A DNA stretch of 64,000 nucleotides from UBA1433 sp964581565. Its GTDB lineage: Bacteria; Bacillota; Clostridia; Eubacteriales; UBA1433. The DNA lies in assembly GCA_964581565.1 (NCBI GenBank), contig CAZOOZ010000003.1, positions 62,001-126,000 on the forward strand, in the 5' to 3' direction. Positions 43,361 to 52,489 of this stretch are shown in pieces; position 1 is the first letter of the stretch; every line of letters begins with the position of its first letter. Under the pieces are notes generated by a model. It was not told the origin of the DNA, did no database searches, and saw nothing but the letters and a program-made list of their open reading frames with translations. The position numbers and the translations under genes were made by a program.

Positions 43361-44086
43361 TTATTCGCCAAATTCATTTTGATAACTAATCAAACTGATA
43401 TTGACTACCCCTTCAATATCCTTAAAAAACTCTATAAAATCACTCTCGTCATTGCCTTTTAATGCCATTGCGGCTTGCTTTGCATTTATTGTATTTTTTT
43501 TATTTTCAAAAAGTTCAACTTCATATGTAGATTCTATTGTATCTTTTGAGTATGACTTGCTTTTGAGTTTATATTTGGGCAGACTGTGCACCCTGTCTTT
43601 TACTTCCTGATCACTTTTTTCATTATAGCGCAGCACCAAAAGATATTGGCTTTTTATTTTGAAGCCTAAACCGTAACTAAAATAGTATAATACTCCTAAA
43701 ACAAGTGAGCCAATTACGGCTATTAAATAAAGCCCTGCACCTGTCATAATGCCTGCTGAGATAGCCCAAAACATGAACCCTGTATCAACAGGTTCTTTTA
43801 CGGCTGTTCTGAAACGTACGATAGAAAGCGCCCCCACCATACCAAGTGAAAGTGCCAAATTTGAACTGATCGTCTTTATCACAAGTGCAGTAACCATAGA
43901 CAGCATAATAATGCATAAAGCAAATGACTTAGAATACACAACTCCTGTAAAGGTTTTTCTGTAGATATAGATAATAAACAAAGAGATGAAAAAAGATAAT
44001 ACCACTGATATAATAATACCACTCACTGAGACCGTGCCTGTGAATTCCTGAATAACACTGTTTTTAATTAAATCTAGAAAGTTCAT
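43361..44086 (-). CDS. DUF4956 membrane protein
   Basis: The 241-residue protein has four membrane segments in the first 145 residues (first about 22-42), with the conserved LSLGMVGALSIVRFRTAVKE between the second and third, and a cytosolic C-terminal domain (KSQYLLVLRYNE, ending VVNISLISYQN). DUF4956 proteins are regularly encoded next to VTC-domain polyphosphate polymerases. Role is unknown, possibly transport or regulation of the polymerase product. Confidence 0.88.
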   Translation of the reverse strand: MNFLDLIKNSVIQEFTGTVSVSGIIISVVLSFFISLFIIYIYRKTFTGVVYSKSFALCIIMLSMVTALVIKTISSNLALSLGMVGALSIVRFRTAVKEPVDTGFMFWAISAGIMTGAGLYLIAVIGSLVLGVLYYFSYGLGFKIKSQYLLVLRYNEKSDQEVKDRVHSLPKYKLKSKSYSKDTIESTYEVELFENKKNTINAKQAAMALKGNDESDFIEFFKDIEGVVNISLISYQNEFGE

Positions 44087-44098
44087 TTTCTACCTCGC

Positions 44099-44782
44099 TT
44101 ATTTTATATTTCGGCAAATTGCATATTTGGAAACCGCTTGCCTGAACATGGGTATTGTCTCCAATACACGTGCTATATGCAACGGCAATATGTTATCAAA
44201 TTTAACTTCAATGACGGTCTTCGTATTATCAAAAATCTGATATGCTGGAATATATTCATCAAATAGACCATAATTGTACATACCTGATTTTATATCCTGA
44301 TCAAACGTTATCCTTGTGCGTGACACTGGGTATGTAAACGCCGTTCTCTTATATTCTACGATGATAGAAGGCGTTAAATGCTTCGATTTCATTTCAATAA
44401 TGAAATTATTCAACAACTTATCACCGCCTGTTTCAATTGAATTTAAATCATTGGATAATATCTTATCGCATATCTGCCTATCTATCTTGCATTGCTCTTT
44501 TGCTGTCATATTATTATGCTTCATTTTACATTCCAGTCGAATAAAACGATCATCATTATTGTATACTCTTAATCTATATTTTTTCCGATATAAAACGCCG
44601 TTTAATTTTTCATGATAAAAAGTAGATTGATCATCATCAAAATACAGGCTGCGAATGGAATATGTATTGTCTTCATGAACAGAGTGATCATCGATATCCA
44701 TAAGCAATGCCAATCTTTGTTTTAAAATTTCTGCCTGGGCAGGATATGTAATAAATTTCAATTCATTTCTGTAATTTCGCAT
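44099..44782 (-). CDS. VTC-domain polyphosphate polymerase-like protein
   Basis: The 227-residue protein has the VTC/TTM tunnel fold of yeast Vtc4, which makes polyphosphate from ATP. Conserved basic and acidic strands can be seen: RNELKFIT, KKYRLRVYN, IRLECKMK, IIVEYKRTAF, RITFDQDI and VIEVKFD. No SPX or membrane part is fused. The chosen ATG at 44782 follows GGTGATTGAAA and overlaps nothing. It lies between CotH and DUF4956 in a tight operon. Confidence 0.88.
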   Translation of the reverse strand: MRNYRNELKFITYPAQAEILKQRLALLMDIDDHSVHEDNTYSIRSLYFDDDQSTFYHEKLNGVLYRKKYRLRVYNNDDRFIRLECKMKHNNMTAKEQCKIDRQICDKILSNDLNSIETGGDKLLNNFIIEMKSKHLTPSIIVEYKRTAFTYPVSRTRITFDQDIKSGMYNYGLFDEYIPAYQIFDNTKTVIEVKFDNILPLHIARVLETIPMFRQAVSKYAICRNIK

Positions 44783-44784
44783 TT

Positions 44785-47673
44785 TCAATCACCAAAATAT
44801 TCTTCCATCTCTTTATCACTTAAATGAAACCATGTCTGTGTCTGAGATAATAGATAGCTCTCTCTTTTTTCAACGAAATATTTTAAATCCGCTACCCCAT
44901 TATTCCAATCAGACATACTTAAATTCCATCTTGCCTGATTGCGCGGCATTTCAGATTTTATTTCATTATAGATTTCATCAATTTTTGCGAGGATTGTATC
45001 CTGATCCCATGTATTTTTCAAATTGTAACTCAGACGTTCAATATATGTTTGTCTAAATTCTTTATTTTTCATCAGATTTCTCAGTAGTTCAGTTGAATAC
45101 CCATTTTGCGTCATGCCTCCTATATTTGTTGAAAAGTAATAATAGTTCGTTTCTTCATTATACATGGCATAATCCAGATCGTAGAAAACAAATTTCCATT
45201 TTCCGGCATCCACACCAGGGTTAGAAAAAAATCTGCAGTTGACTATATCATTATTAGTCGTATATGTTTCGGCTATCCAGAAGTCTATCAAATTATTTAT
45301 ATCGATTTTTTCTTTAACATATTCATAATTTTTTGCAGCACTTAAATCATTTTTTCTAATATATGCCAATAATTGATTATATGCATTCCTATCACCAACT
45401 TTTACCTCACCATCTATACGCAATAAATCCGACTTACCGCCATCTACATTATAATGATTTGAGATAAATGTTTCGTCTACACGTTCACGTATAAAATAAA
45501 TGCCTCGATAACCACCGTTAATATATAAGATAATAGGTTTGTATGCCTGAACATCAACATCTGTATATTCATCCACTAGAGAAGTCATTAATAGATCTCT
45601 AATGACCGCGGAACTACTGTCTTGCGACGCTGTCCTGAGAACAAGAGAATTGAAAGAAGAGAAATCTCTGTTTTCGAAGACCTGATAGTTAAGCATTCCC
45701 TGTCCATGTTTTTTTCTGAAATTCAGCGTAAAGCTTTTTTTTGCATGGCCTCTTGTAGAGCCTCCGAAAAGCTTAAAACCACACGGAATTTCAAATCCAC
45801 CCCCTTCAAGCTCAAAAAACTCTGCATATGCGGCCACTTCGTACCCTTCCGTCCAAGGCCGCGACTGGACAGAATTAAAAGACGAGGGGGGAAGCGAGAT
45901 AGACATCACCGGCATCGTATGATTTTCGTTAATAACATATGAACTGATATAAATGCTGCTACTTGGTTTTCCTTCTTCTTTAGCAATACATTTTAAAACA
46001 GTTGTTTTTTTTAAAACAATTGGTTTTGTATATTTACGTGATGAAGTTGTGGGTGTACTTCCATCCAGTGTATAATAAATATTCCCTACGCCATTAATTT
46101 CTATTTTAAGATTTTCTACATCATTATATATGCCTGCTGCAACACTGGCAGCGGGTTCATATGAAAACTGAAACACTCCACTTTGATTATTGGCCTTCGG
46201 AGTCGGTGTCTTTATATAATAAAACCCGTTTTTGCTGCCCCTACCCATACTATAACCTGTTGGAATATCAGCGATAAACATAGAATCAATGATTTCATCA
46301 TTCTTATATAAATATAAACTTTCTATATCAGAGATTTTAAAATTTGTGTGATAATAGGAATTGTTTGAAAGCGAGCTATCTCCGGAAGCCATAAGAATAA
46401 CATACTCGTTGGGCGTGAGAGAAATATCGGGCAGTTGGTACATTTCTGAATTATTGGTTGTTGTGGAAATATAATAATCACTTAACTTAATCGTTTCATC
46501 AGAATTATTTTTAAGCTCAATCCAGTCATAATACTCCCCGCCGTTTTGCGCCATATAAGAATAATTACTATTCATTACTTCATTGATCATTAAAGATTGT
46601 GGATTTGCCAGATATTTTTCGGAAAACTCCTCAGTACCTTTAATATTGTTCGCATATCCTGGATTGATTACGCTTGAATACACGTATTCCTCATCTTGTT
46701 TCATGACTGTATAACCATTCGGCAGATTTTCATAATCTACTTTATCAATGATTTTTCCTTTATTATTTGTAAGGATTGCAGTTCCATTCTGATAATCGAG
46801 TTTAAAATTTGCATGGATTTCATTTATTGCTTCATCATGATTAGAAGTATAGACTATAATGCATTCGTTCGGCATAAGAACAATATCTTCAAATTGCCAT
46901 TGGAAGGGTGCATTCATACTGTTAGACAGACTATAATTATTTAGATTAATACTTTTATTCGAGATATTTGTGACCTCTATATAACCGCTGTATTCACCAT
47001 AAGAATCTTTATAGTGACCATCATTTTTGGCAAGTACTTCAGTAATAGCTAATTCATTCCCCAACTGTATAATAGAACTTTGGAATTCTTCAAGACCTTT
47101 TAATGAATTTTCAAATCCAGGGGTCGCCGATGTATACTTCACCCACTCGTTTTCACTGTTTCTTGCTAAAACTTCGTTTTTATCTAAAGCCGACAACTCG
47201 ATCTTATCTATCAACTCTCCACTCGGATTTCTGAGATTTAATACTTCTCCGCCTTCATTGCGCAATTTAAAATTCGCATATAGACCACTTCTATTATCAC
47301 CGGATAAAAATATAAGCAGATATCCTTTTGATTTAATAATTTGATCACCAAATACCCACTTGATACTGTTTTTGGCATCAGAAAGACCATAATTTTTTAA
47401 ATTAATATCATTGTTCGTACCATTATACAGTTCTATCCAATCATACAACTGTCCATTTTCATCGGTAATCACGCCTCCGTTTGAAGACATTATTTCATTT
47501 ATAACTAGCCTTGTCTCAAAACTACCGGATACTTCTTCTAATTCTTCATCTAATAGCACCTGTGCTGATGCATTAAAATTATTTGTAATATAATAAGAAA
47601 AAATAAGTATAACAATTATAATGAAAATCGATATAAAAAGAAATTTATTATCTCTTTTTTTAGTTTTGTCCAA
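44785..47673 (-). CDS. CotH kinase-like surface protein with lamin-tail repeats
   Basis: The 962-residue protein has an N-terminal membrane anchor (residues about 12-30), three lamin-tail domains starting near 52 (LVINEIMSS), 207 (LAITEVLAK) and 360 (LMINEVMNS), a chitobiase-like domain around 531-543 (IYYTLDGSTPTT), and a CotH domain from about 590 to 900. CotH proteins are Fam20C-related protein kinases that modify spore coat proteins in Bacillus. Here ATP-site parts include TLNFRKKHG (about 642), FIRERVDE (about 725) and FYDLDYAMYN (about 828). Weak ribosome site before a TTG start. Confidence 0.88.
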   Translation of the reverse strand: MDKTKKRDNKFLFISIFIIIVILIFSYYITNNFNASAQVLLDEELEEVSGSFETRLVINEIMSSNGGVITDENGQLYDWIELYNGTNNDINLKNYGLSDAKNSIKWVFGDQIIKSKGYLLIFLSGDNRSGLYANFKLRNEGGEVLNLRNPSGELIDKIELSALDKNEVLARNSENEWVKYTSATPGFENSLKGLEEFQSSIIQLGNELAITEVLAKNDGHYKDSYGEYSGYIEVTNISNKSINLNNYSLSNSMNAPFQWQFEDIVLMPNECIIVYTSNHDEAINEIHANFKLDYQNGTAILTNNKGKIIDKVDYENLPNGYTVMKQDEEYVYSSVINPGYANNIKGTEEFSEKYLANPQSLMINEVMNSNYSYMAQNGGEYYDWIELKNNSDETIKLSDYYISTTTNNSEMYQLPDISLTPNEYVILMASGDSSLSNNSYYHTNFKISDIESLYLYKNDEIIDSMFIADIPTGYSMGRGSKNGFYYIKTPTPKANNQSGVFQFSYEPAASVAAGIYNDVENLKIEINGVGNIYYTLDGSTPTTSSRKYTKPIVLKKTTVLKCIAKEEGKPSSSIYISSYVINENHTMPVMSISLPPSSFNSVQSRPWTEGYEVAAYAEFFELEGGGFEIPCGFKLFGGSTRGHAKKSFTLNFRKKHGQGMLNYQVFENRDFSSFNSLVLRTASQDSSSAVIRDLLMTSLVDEYTDVDVQAYKPIILYINGGYRGIYFIRERVDETFISNHYNVDGGKSDLLRIDGEVKVGDRNAYNQLLAYIRKNDLSAAKNYEYVKEKIDINNLIDFWIAETYTTNNDIVNCRFFSNPGVDAGKWKFVFYDLDYAMYNEETNYYYFSTNIGGMTQNGYSTELLRNLMKNKEFRQTYIERLSYNLKNTWDQDTILAKIDEIYNEIKSEMPRNQARWNLSMSDWNNGVADLKYFVEKRESYLLSQTQTWFHLSDKEMEEYFGD

Positions 47674-47702
47674 TATTTACACGCTTCTTACCTTTCAACA
47701 TA

Positions 47703-47765
47703 TAATTACAATATATTTTAAATTATATCAATTTTTTTTCAGTTGGCAATTATATATTGTAATTA
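47703..47765. repeat. 14-bp inverted repeat flanking the CotH operon promoter
   Basis: TAATTACAATATAT (47703-47716) and its exact reverse complement ATATATTGTAATTA (47752-47765) lie 35 bases apart, bracketing the promoter boxes. This looks like a pair of operator arms for a dimeric repressor. The arms are AT-rich, so some chance is possible. Confidence 0.6.
47722..47749 (-). promoter_or_regulatory. CotH operon promoter
   Basis: The - strand has TTGCCA (47749-47744), 16 bases, then TATAAT (47727-47722). The start would be at about 47714, 40 bases before the CotH start codon. It is downstream of the DUF4349 gene, so CotH has its own promoter. Confidence 0.7.
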
Positions 47766-47784
47766 ATAACAAAATAATTAACAA

Positions 47785-49032
47785 TTATTTTACATCACTA
47801 TCATTATTTTTGTTTTTTTCTGTTTGTTTTTTATTATTTCTTTTTTTTAATATAATCCGGACAAATAGGAAAATAACAAGTAATGTTATTATGAAAGGTG
47901 ATAATTTTATAAGAAATATGAATAAAGCAACCACTGCACTCATAAATACGTTGATTGCATTAATAAAAGCAGATTTTATTTTCTTTCCTAAATCATTAAA
48001 CGGATTTACTAACGAATTCTGACTAACGTCTTCACTGATACTCAATTCAATTGTAGAGTACTCGATCGCCCTATCAAAATTTTTAAGTATTGATTCATTT
48101 TGACTGATCTCAGTATTAATTCTTGCCAATTCATTTTCGATTTCAATAATTTCCGATATCTTATCAGTTTTTTTGTATAAATCAAGAAGACGATTCTTCT
48201 GAATTTCTAATTGCGCCAGCATTCCTTCAATATCATTATATTCATAAGTAACGTTTGTGGCATATGATGAGGAGTATCGCACTTGGCCTATCTTTTCTAA
48301 TTCTTCATTCAAATCTTTAAAATTATCTGCAGGAATTCTGATAATAAAATGACTTGTATAATAATTAAGATTATCGGTAGAGGATATATTTTTATCTTCA
48401 CTTTGAATGAATCCATTATTTTCTTCAATAAGATTTAAAACATTTTCTCTCGCTAAGCCGTAATCATCTACTTCAATTACAATATTGCTATTATATATAA
48501 TTTTATCTGATGATAATTCCAATTCAGATATCGCTGTATTATTTTGATTCTTTCTTGTTTCAGAGCCGCTATCATTTTGTTCATCTTCTGTTGCGATATC
48601 GATTTCATCTTTTTGTATACCAGAATAGTTTGAGATTGTTGAATTGCTTGAATCCATAGTGCTTTGCGCACTTCCCATTGGGAACATCCCTGTAACAAAA
48701 AAAGCATACATTACAATTCCAAGGAAAAAAACAGCTGCATACGAAATTACTTTTTTGACTGCATTTCTATTAAATTTAAATTTCTTTTTCTCCACTTTAT
48801 TTTCCTCCAGGTATAGGTCTTTTTTTTCAAGTAACTTTTTCAAGTTGATATTTATCACAGGAATATTTTGCGCGGAAGCTTTTAATTCGTTTATTATATC
48901 GATAATTTCATCATATTCTTTTTTACAAGCAGCACAATTATTTATATGGAATAGCAATGCTTGTGCTTCATTGCTGCTGAGTTGATTATCAATAAGCGCG
49001 TATATTTTGTTTTTTACATCACTGCATTTCAA
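47785..49032 (-). CDS. Anti-sigma-like protein with zinc finger and DUF4349
   Basis: The 415-residue protein starts with a zf-HC2 anti-sigma motif (KNKIYALIDNQLSSNEAQ, then HINNCAACKKE), has a membrane segment near 90-112, a DUF4349 extracellular domain (about 170-350, including YYTSHFIIRIPADNF and SELEIEN-type coiled coil) and a C-terminal membrane segment (residues about 365-395). It probably holds the ECF sigma factor encoded upstream and releases it on a surface signal. DUF4349 proteins are usually lipoproteins, so this fusion is unusual. Confidence 0.85.
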   Translation of the reverse strand: MKCSDVKNKIYALIDNQLSSNEAQALLFHINNCAACKKEYDEIIDIINELKASAQNIPVININLKKLLEKKDLYLEENKVEKKKFKFNRNAVKKVISYAAVFFLGIVMYAFFVTGMFPMGSAQSTMDSSNSTISNYSGIQKDEIDIATEDEQNDSGSETRKNQNNTAISELELSSDKIIYNSNIVIEVDDYGLARENVLNLIEENNGFIQSEDKNISSTDNLNYYTSHFIIRIPADNFKDLNEELEKIGQVRYSSSYATNVTYEYNDIEGMLAQLEIQKNRLLDLYKKTDKISEIIEIENELARINTEISQNESILKNFDRAIEYSTIELSISEDVSQNSLVNPFNDLGKKIKSAFINAINVFMSAVVALFIFLIKLSPFIITLLVIFLFVRIILKKRNNKKQTEKNKNNDSDVK

Positions 49033-49562
49033 AGCTCTTCCCTCTTTTCTAAATAATTGCTTCTTACAATAATTTCTTTAAATTTATCGCGGGCCCTGTG
49101 TAACCTAACACCTACATTTGATTCATTTATGCAAAGAATATCTGCTATCTCACAGTATGAGTACCCTAACATATCTTTTAAAATAATAATTTGCCTTTCA
49201 TCACTTTTTAAATACAGTAATAATTGCGCAATATCATATTTCATTTCAATTTCATAATGTGGATCAGCTTCATCCGCAACTTCTATTTTTAATTCAAGTT
49301 GCAAATTATTTTTTTTAAAATAATCTTTTGCACAATTTGCTGCAATGCAAAATAACCAGGATTTACTTTTCTTTTCATCTTTGATTGAATGTATATTAAG
49401 ATACGCTTTGATTAAGCATTCTTGTAATAAATCCTGTGATAAATCCATATTGCCTGTATATGCACAAAGAAATTTGTACAAATTATTAATATTTGGTTCT
49501 ATTAATTGTTTAAAAATTTTTTTAGAATTCGTTAATTTATTTTTATCATTTAGCAATTTCAT
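49029..49562 (-). CDS. ECF RNA polymerase sigma factor
   Basis: The 177-residue protein has sigma-2 (NLYKFLCAYTGNMDLSQDLL, residues 27-46, with LFCIAANCAKDYFK) and sigma-4 (LKSDERQIIILKDMLGYSYC and INESNVGVRLHRARDKF). It would direct RNA polymerase to its own regulon. The stop overlaps the anti-sigma start (ATGA), so the two are translated together. Confidence 0.92.
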   Translation of the reverse strand: MKLLNDKNKLTNSKKIFKQLIEPNINNLYKFLCAYTGNMDLSQDLLQECLIKAYLNIHSIKDEKKSKSWLFCIAANCAKDYFKKNNLQLELKIEVADEADPHYEIEMKYDIAQLLLYLKSDERQIIILKDMLGYSYCEIADILCINESNVGVRLHRARDKFKEIIVRSNYLEKREEL

Positions 49563-49626
49563 TGGATCCTCTTATATATAAGACTTTATTTATTTGATTT
49601 TATTACATTATTTTTGAAGCTTATAA

Positions 49627-49664
49627 ATAAAAAAAGCCAAAAGTTAAACTTTCGACCTTTTTTT
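49627..49664 (-). terminator. Terminator of the ABC transporter operon
   Basis: A stem of AAAAAAAG with CTTTTTTT and inner CGAAAGT/ACTTTTG overlaps the last codons of the permease gene and ends in T residues on the - strand. Confidence 0.6.
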
Positions 49665-50447
49665 ATTTATTTTAAAATCTCTTTTTATATAAATTATAAG
49701 TCCCGCAATTAAAAGAACTATTATTATCGATATTAATAAAACTGCTTTAAATATATGAAAGCTATAGAGATATCGCCCCGGATTTATATACTTATAAAGC
49801 GAAAAATATTCTAATTCTTTTGAAAATCCGATAATATAAATTATTAAGAAAAGTATTATTCCGGTGATAACAGAATTTGCTGAAGTTTTTAACAGCAAGG
49901 ATACAAATAACCCTAAAGTTAAATACGCTGCTCCGATTAGATAAGTATAAAAAATCAAAAGCCATACCTTTTGAGTAAAAAATAACGTTGAAATAAAACT
50001 CGATTGCAGCACTGCAATTAAGCAGAAGAATACTATCCATGTAATAAGAAGAAAAATAGTATATAATAGCAAAGCAGATATATATTTAGAAAAATATATC
50101 TTACTTCTGCTTATGGGCATTGAATATAAATATTGGATCGTATTGTTCATCTCTTCTTTTCTAAGAATATCTACTCCTAATAATACACAAAAAACACATT
50201 GGATCAAAAAAATATACTGATAAAAATAAATAAAATAACTATCAAAATGTGTGTAGTCAGATATCACATTCTCAAATCCTAATACATTTGCAATACTGAC
50301 TGACTTTAGGAATATTTCTTGATCGATAACACCGCCTGTCACGGCTTGATAAAGCAGCATAAACAGTATACTTAAGATGATACAGATCGACAGCCATATA
50401 AAATAGCTTTTTTTTCTTTGTTTAAATTCCAAATTAAATATAGACAT
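49644..50447 (-). CDS. ABC-2 type transporter permease
   Basis: The 267-residue protein has six predicted membrane segments. The N-terminal FKQRKKSYFIWLSICIILSI is like that of ABC-2 exporters, and LRKEEMNNTIQYLYSMPISR is the family motif between segments 2 and 3. It lies two bases after the ATPase stop. The substrate is not known. Confidence 0.85.
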   Translation of the reverse strand: MSIFNLEFKQRKKSYFIWLSICIILSILFMLLYQAVTGGVIDQEIFLKSVSIANVLGFENVISDYTHFDSYFIYFYQYIFLIQCVFCVLLGVDILRKEEMNNTIQYLYSMPISRSKIYFSKYISALLLYTIFLLITWIVFFCLIAVLQSSFISTLFFTQKVWLLIFYTYLIGAAYLTLGLFVSLLLKTSANSVITGIILFLIIYIIGFSKELEYFSLYKYINPGRYLYSFHIFKAVLLISIIIVLLIAGLIIYIKRDFKINKKRSKV

Positions 50448-50449
50448 CT

Positions 50450-51328
50450 TTAATCCTCGTTATATACAGTAAATTCTTCTAAGTTGGAATTAGTAATAGA
50501 TAAATCTGTAACGCTATAATTATTCAATACCGAAAGCAGATCCCCTACATCTCCGCTATAATTAAAGAAAATATATCCGTCTTTTATTTTGAGACTATTT
50601 CCCGCAATCTCTTTAAGGATGCCAAGGGGAATATCCTTGCATGAAAGACTCACTTTTTTTACATGATTAGATGATAAATTTTCTTTTTTGGTTTCCGTGA
50701 TATCTGTTATCTGTCCAGTTTCTATTTTAGCGATCCGATTGCATATATATTTCATTCCTTTTTCATTTTGACTTGTTATAAATATAGACATGCCATCACG
50801 ATTCTTTGTTTCCATGAGCTCTAATAAAATTTTTGCCGTATCATCATCAAGTTCATAAAATGGTTCTTCCATAATAATCAACTGCGGATTTACCATAAAG
50901 GCCAGTATAATAGAAATTTTTTTTATATCCAATTTTGATAGCATTGATATTTGTTTGTGTAAATTAATATTAAACAAATCAGATAATTGGTAGATAGCAT
51001 CCTTGTGCTTCAAACTATAAAATGATATTGTACTTTTAAAAATATCTAATGGAGTCGCATGCAAATAATAATATGCACGAGAAGGAATATAACCGATATA
51101 TTTTTTAATTTTGGCACTTTTTTTTGTACTGTCCATTCCCAATATATATGCATTCCCCACGCTTGGAAAAATAAAATTGAGCAGCACATTAACAATCGTG
51201 GATTTGCCGGCACCGCTCGGTCCGATTAATCCAAAAATCTCTCCTTTTGAGACTGTTAAATTTATATTCTTTATACCAATATTTTTGCCGTAGTACTTCG
51301 TTAAATTATCAGTCTCCAAAATAAACAT
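50450..51328 (-). CDS. ABC transporter ATPase with degenerate motifs
   Basis: The 292-residue protein has a good Walker A (GPSGAGKST, residues about 36-44) and a Walker B-like LIIMEEP, but the signature LSGGQ is replaced by LSKLDIKK, the Q loop glutamine by Ser in YIPS, and the H-loop His by Gln (FITSQ). Start is set by GGAG before ATG at 51328. ATP hydrolysis may be weak or regulated. The partner permease follows. Confidence 0.85.
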   Translation of the reverse strand: MFILETDNLTKYYGKNIGIKNINLTVSKGEIFGLIGPSGAGKSTIVNVLLNFIFPSVGNAYILGMDSTKKSAKIKKYIGYIPSRAYYYLHATPLDIFKSTISFYSLKHKDAIYQLSDLFNINLHKQISMLSKLDIKKISIILAFMVNPQLIIMEEPFYELDDDTAKILLELMETKNRDGMSIFITSQNEKGMKYICNRIAKIETGQITDITETKKENLSSNHVKKVSLSCKDIPLGILKEIAGNSLKIKDGYIFFNYSGDVGDLLSVLNNYSVTDLSITNSNLEEFTVYNED

Positions 51329-51615
51329 ATTTGCTTCTCCAATTAAATTAAACAACTATTTTATTCTAATTATAACATAATGAAAAATAAAGAAATTTAT
51401 AAAAATCAAATCTATGTCAAAAATGTTATGTTATTTTAAATATATACTGAAAAACAGGTTCCATTTTAAATAATATGAGTATTGACTTCAAATATAGATA
51501 TCAATAATTTTTTTATAAATAATCGGACCATAATAATAACAAATTTATAGCATCATAGTTCATCATTCATTTCAAATAGCTCAAATCAAAAGAATTATAA
51601 AATGTATACTAAAAT

Positions 51616-51641
51616 ATCCCGAATACTTTTATATTCGGGAT
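51616..51641 (-). terminator. secG terminator
   Basis: ATCCCGAATA and TATTCGGGAT form a ten-base stem with loop TAAAAG on the - strand, followed by ATTTTAG. The 362-base gap 51329-51690 holds nothing else recognisable: AT-rich sequence, and no convincing -35 box before the ATPase gene, where TATAAT occurs near 51370. Confidence 0.8.
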
Positions 51642-51690
51642 AACAATACAATCTCTAACTAGATTATAAATCTAACCACGGAAAAGATTT

Positions 51691-51918
51691 CTATACAATA
51701 TAATTATAAATCAACAATGATATCATAAAAACAACACCTGAGACTTTTGTAAGCAATGCCAATTTCGCTTCAAAGCCTCTTGCTTTCTTTTTACCAAATA
51801 ATGATTCGGCGCCTCCGCCAATTTCACCCAATCCTGCACTTTTCCCCGGCTGTAATAAAATACTTGCAATTAACAATACACTTGTTATTATTACAATTAC
51901 TATTAATACGTTTTCCAC
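51691..51918 (-). CDS. secG: Preprotein translocase subunit SecG
   Basis: The 75-residue membrane protein has two segments and the family motif LLQPGKSAGLGEIGGGAESL. It helps SecYEG export proteins. The GTG start has AAGGGGG seven bases before it. No rnr or smpB follows, unlike in many Firmicutes. Confidence 0.94.
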   Translation of the reverse strand: MENVLIVIVIITSVLLIASILLQPGKSAGLGEIGGGAESLFGKKKARGFEAKLALLTKVSGVVFMISLLIYNYIV

Positions 51919-51949
51919 TCCGAAACCCCCTTGTTATAACTGGTATACT

Positions 51950-51978
51950 ATTATAGCAAAATTTGATATTAAAAACAA
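51950..51978 (-). promoter_or_regulatory. secG promoter
   Basis: TTGTTT (51978-51973) and TATAAT (51955-51950) are 17 bases apart on the - strand, 31 bases before the SecG start. Confidence 0.65.
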
Positions 51979-52012
51979 TATTATTTTACTGCTAAATAAA
52001 AATATTACATGT

Positions 52013-52384
52013 TCATTTTAAATTTATCCCAATGCAACCACCAATCAGTCCCGTTGCTATGTATAATGGTAATTTTTTAATCAAAATCATGATGTCGCAA
52101 GGAGACGATACAATATATGTCAGTCCGTTTATAATCAGATACATACATAACGCGGCTATAATTCCCATCAGCCAACCTTTATTTAGACTATTTTTTGAAC
52201 AAAGGATCGAACTTATTAATACTCCAATAATTGTTATAATGTAAAAACATATATCGACGATATTTTGATTAATATCGATAAAATACAAAATAACTGATAA
52301 AACAACTAAGAAAAATAAAATAAAAATAATCCCAAAAATAAGTGCTTTGATTAATTTCATAAGAACTTTTTTCTTTCCAGCCAT
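52013..52384 (-). CDS. TIGR04086 family membrane protein
   Basis: The 123-residue protein has four membrane segments and fits the TIGR04086 family of clostridial membrane proteins. The start at 52384 has GGAAGGTGAATAAG. The function is unknown. In many clostridia this family lies near secretion or yajC/scfA genes. Confidence 0.75.
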   Translation of the reverse strand: MAGKKKVLMKLIKALIFGIIFILFFLVVLSVILYFIDINQNIVDICFYIITIIGVLISSILCSKNSLNKGWLMGIIAALCMYLIINGLTYIVSSPCDIMILIKKLPLYIATGLIGGCIGINLK

Positions 52385-52436
52385 CTTATTCACCTTCCTT
52401 ACAATATACTTTATTAATGCGAATTTTATTTTATGC

Positions 52437-52469
52437 ATAAAAAAACAACATCATGTTTATGATGTTGTT
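52437..52469 (-). terminator. GntR gene terminator
   Basis: AACAACATCAT and ATGATGTTGTT form an 11-base stem with AAAC loop, followed by seven T residues on the - strand. Confidence 0.92.
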
Positions 52470-52489
52470 CCCTTAAATAGCTATGCAAA

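Noticed and set aside
47703..47765. Terminator of the DUF4349 gene
   Set aside because: The two arms are 35 bases apart and enclose promoter boxes; no U tract follows on the - strand.
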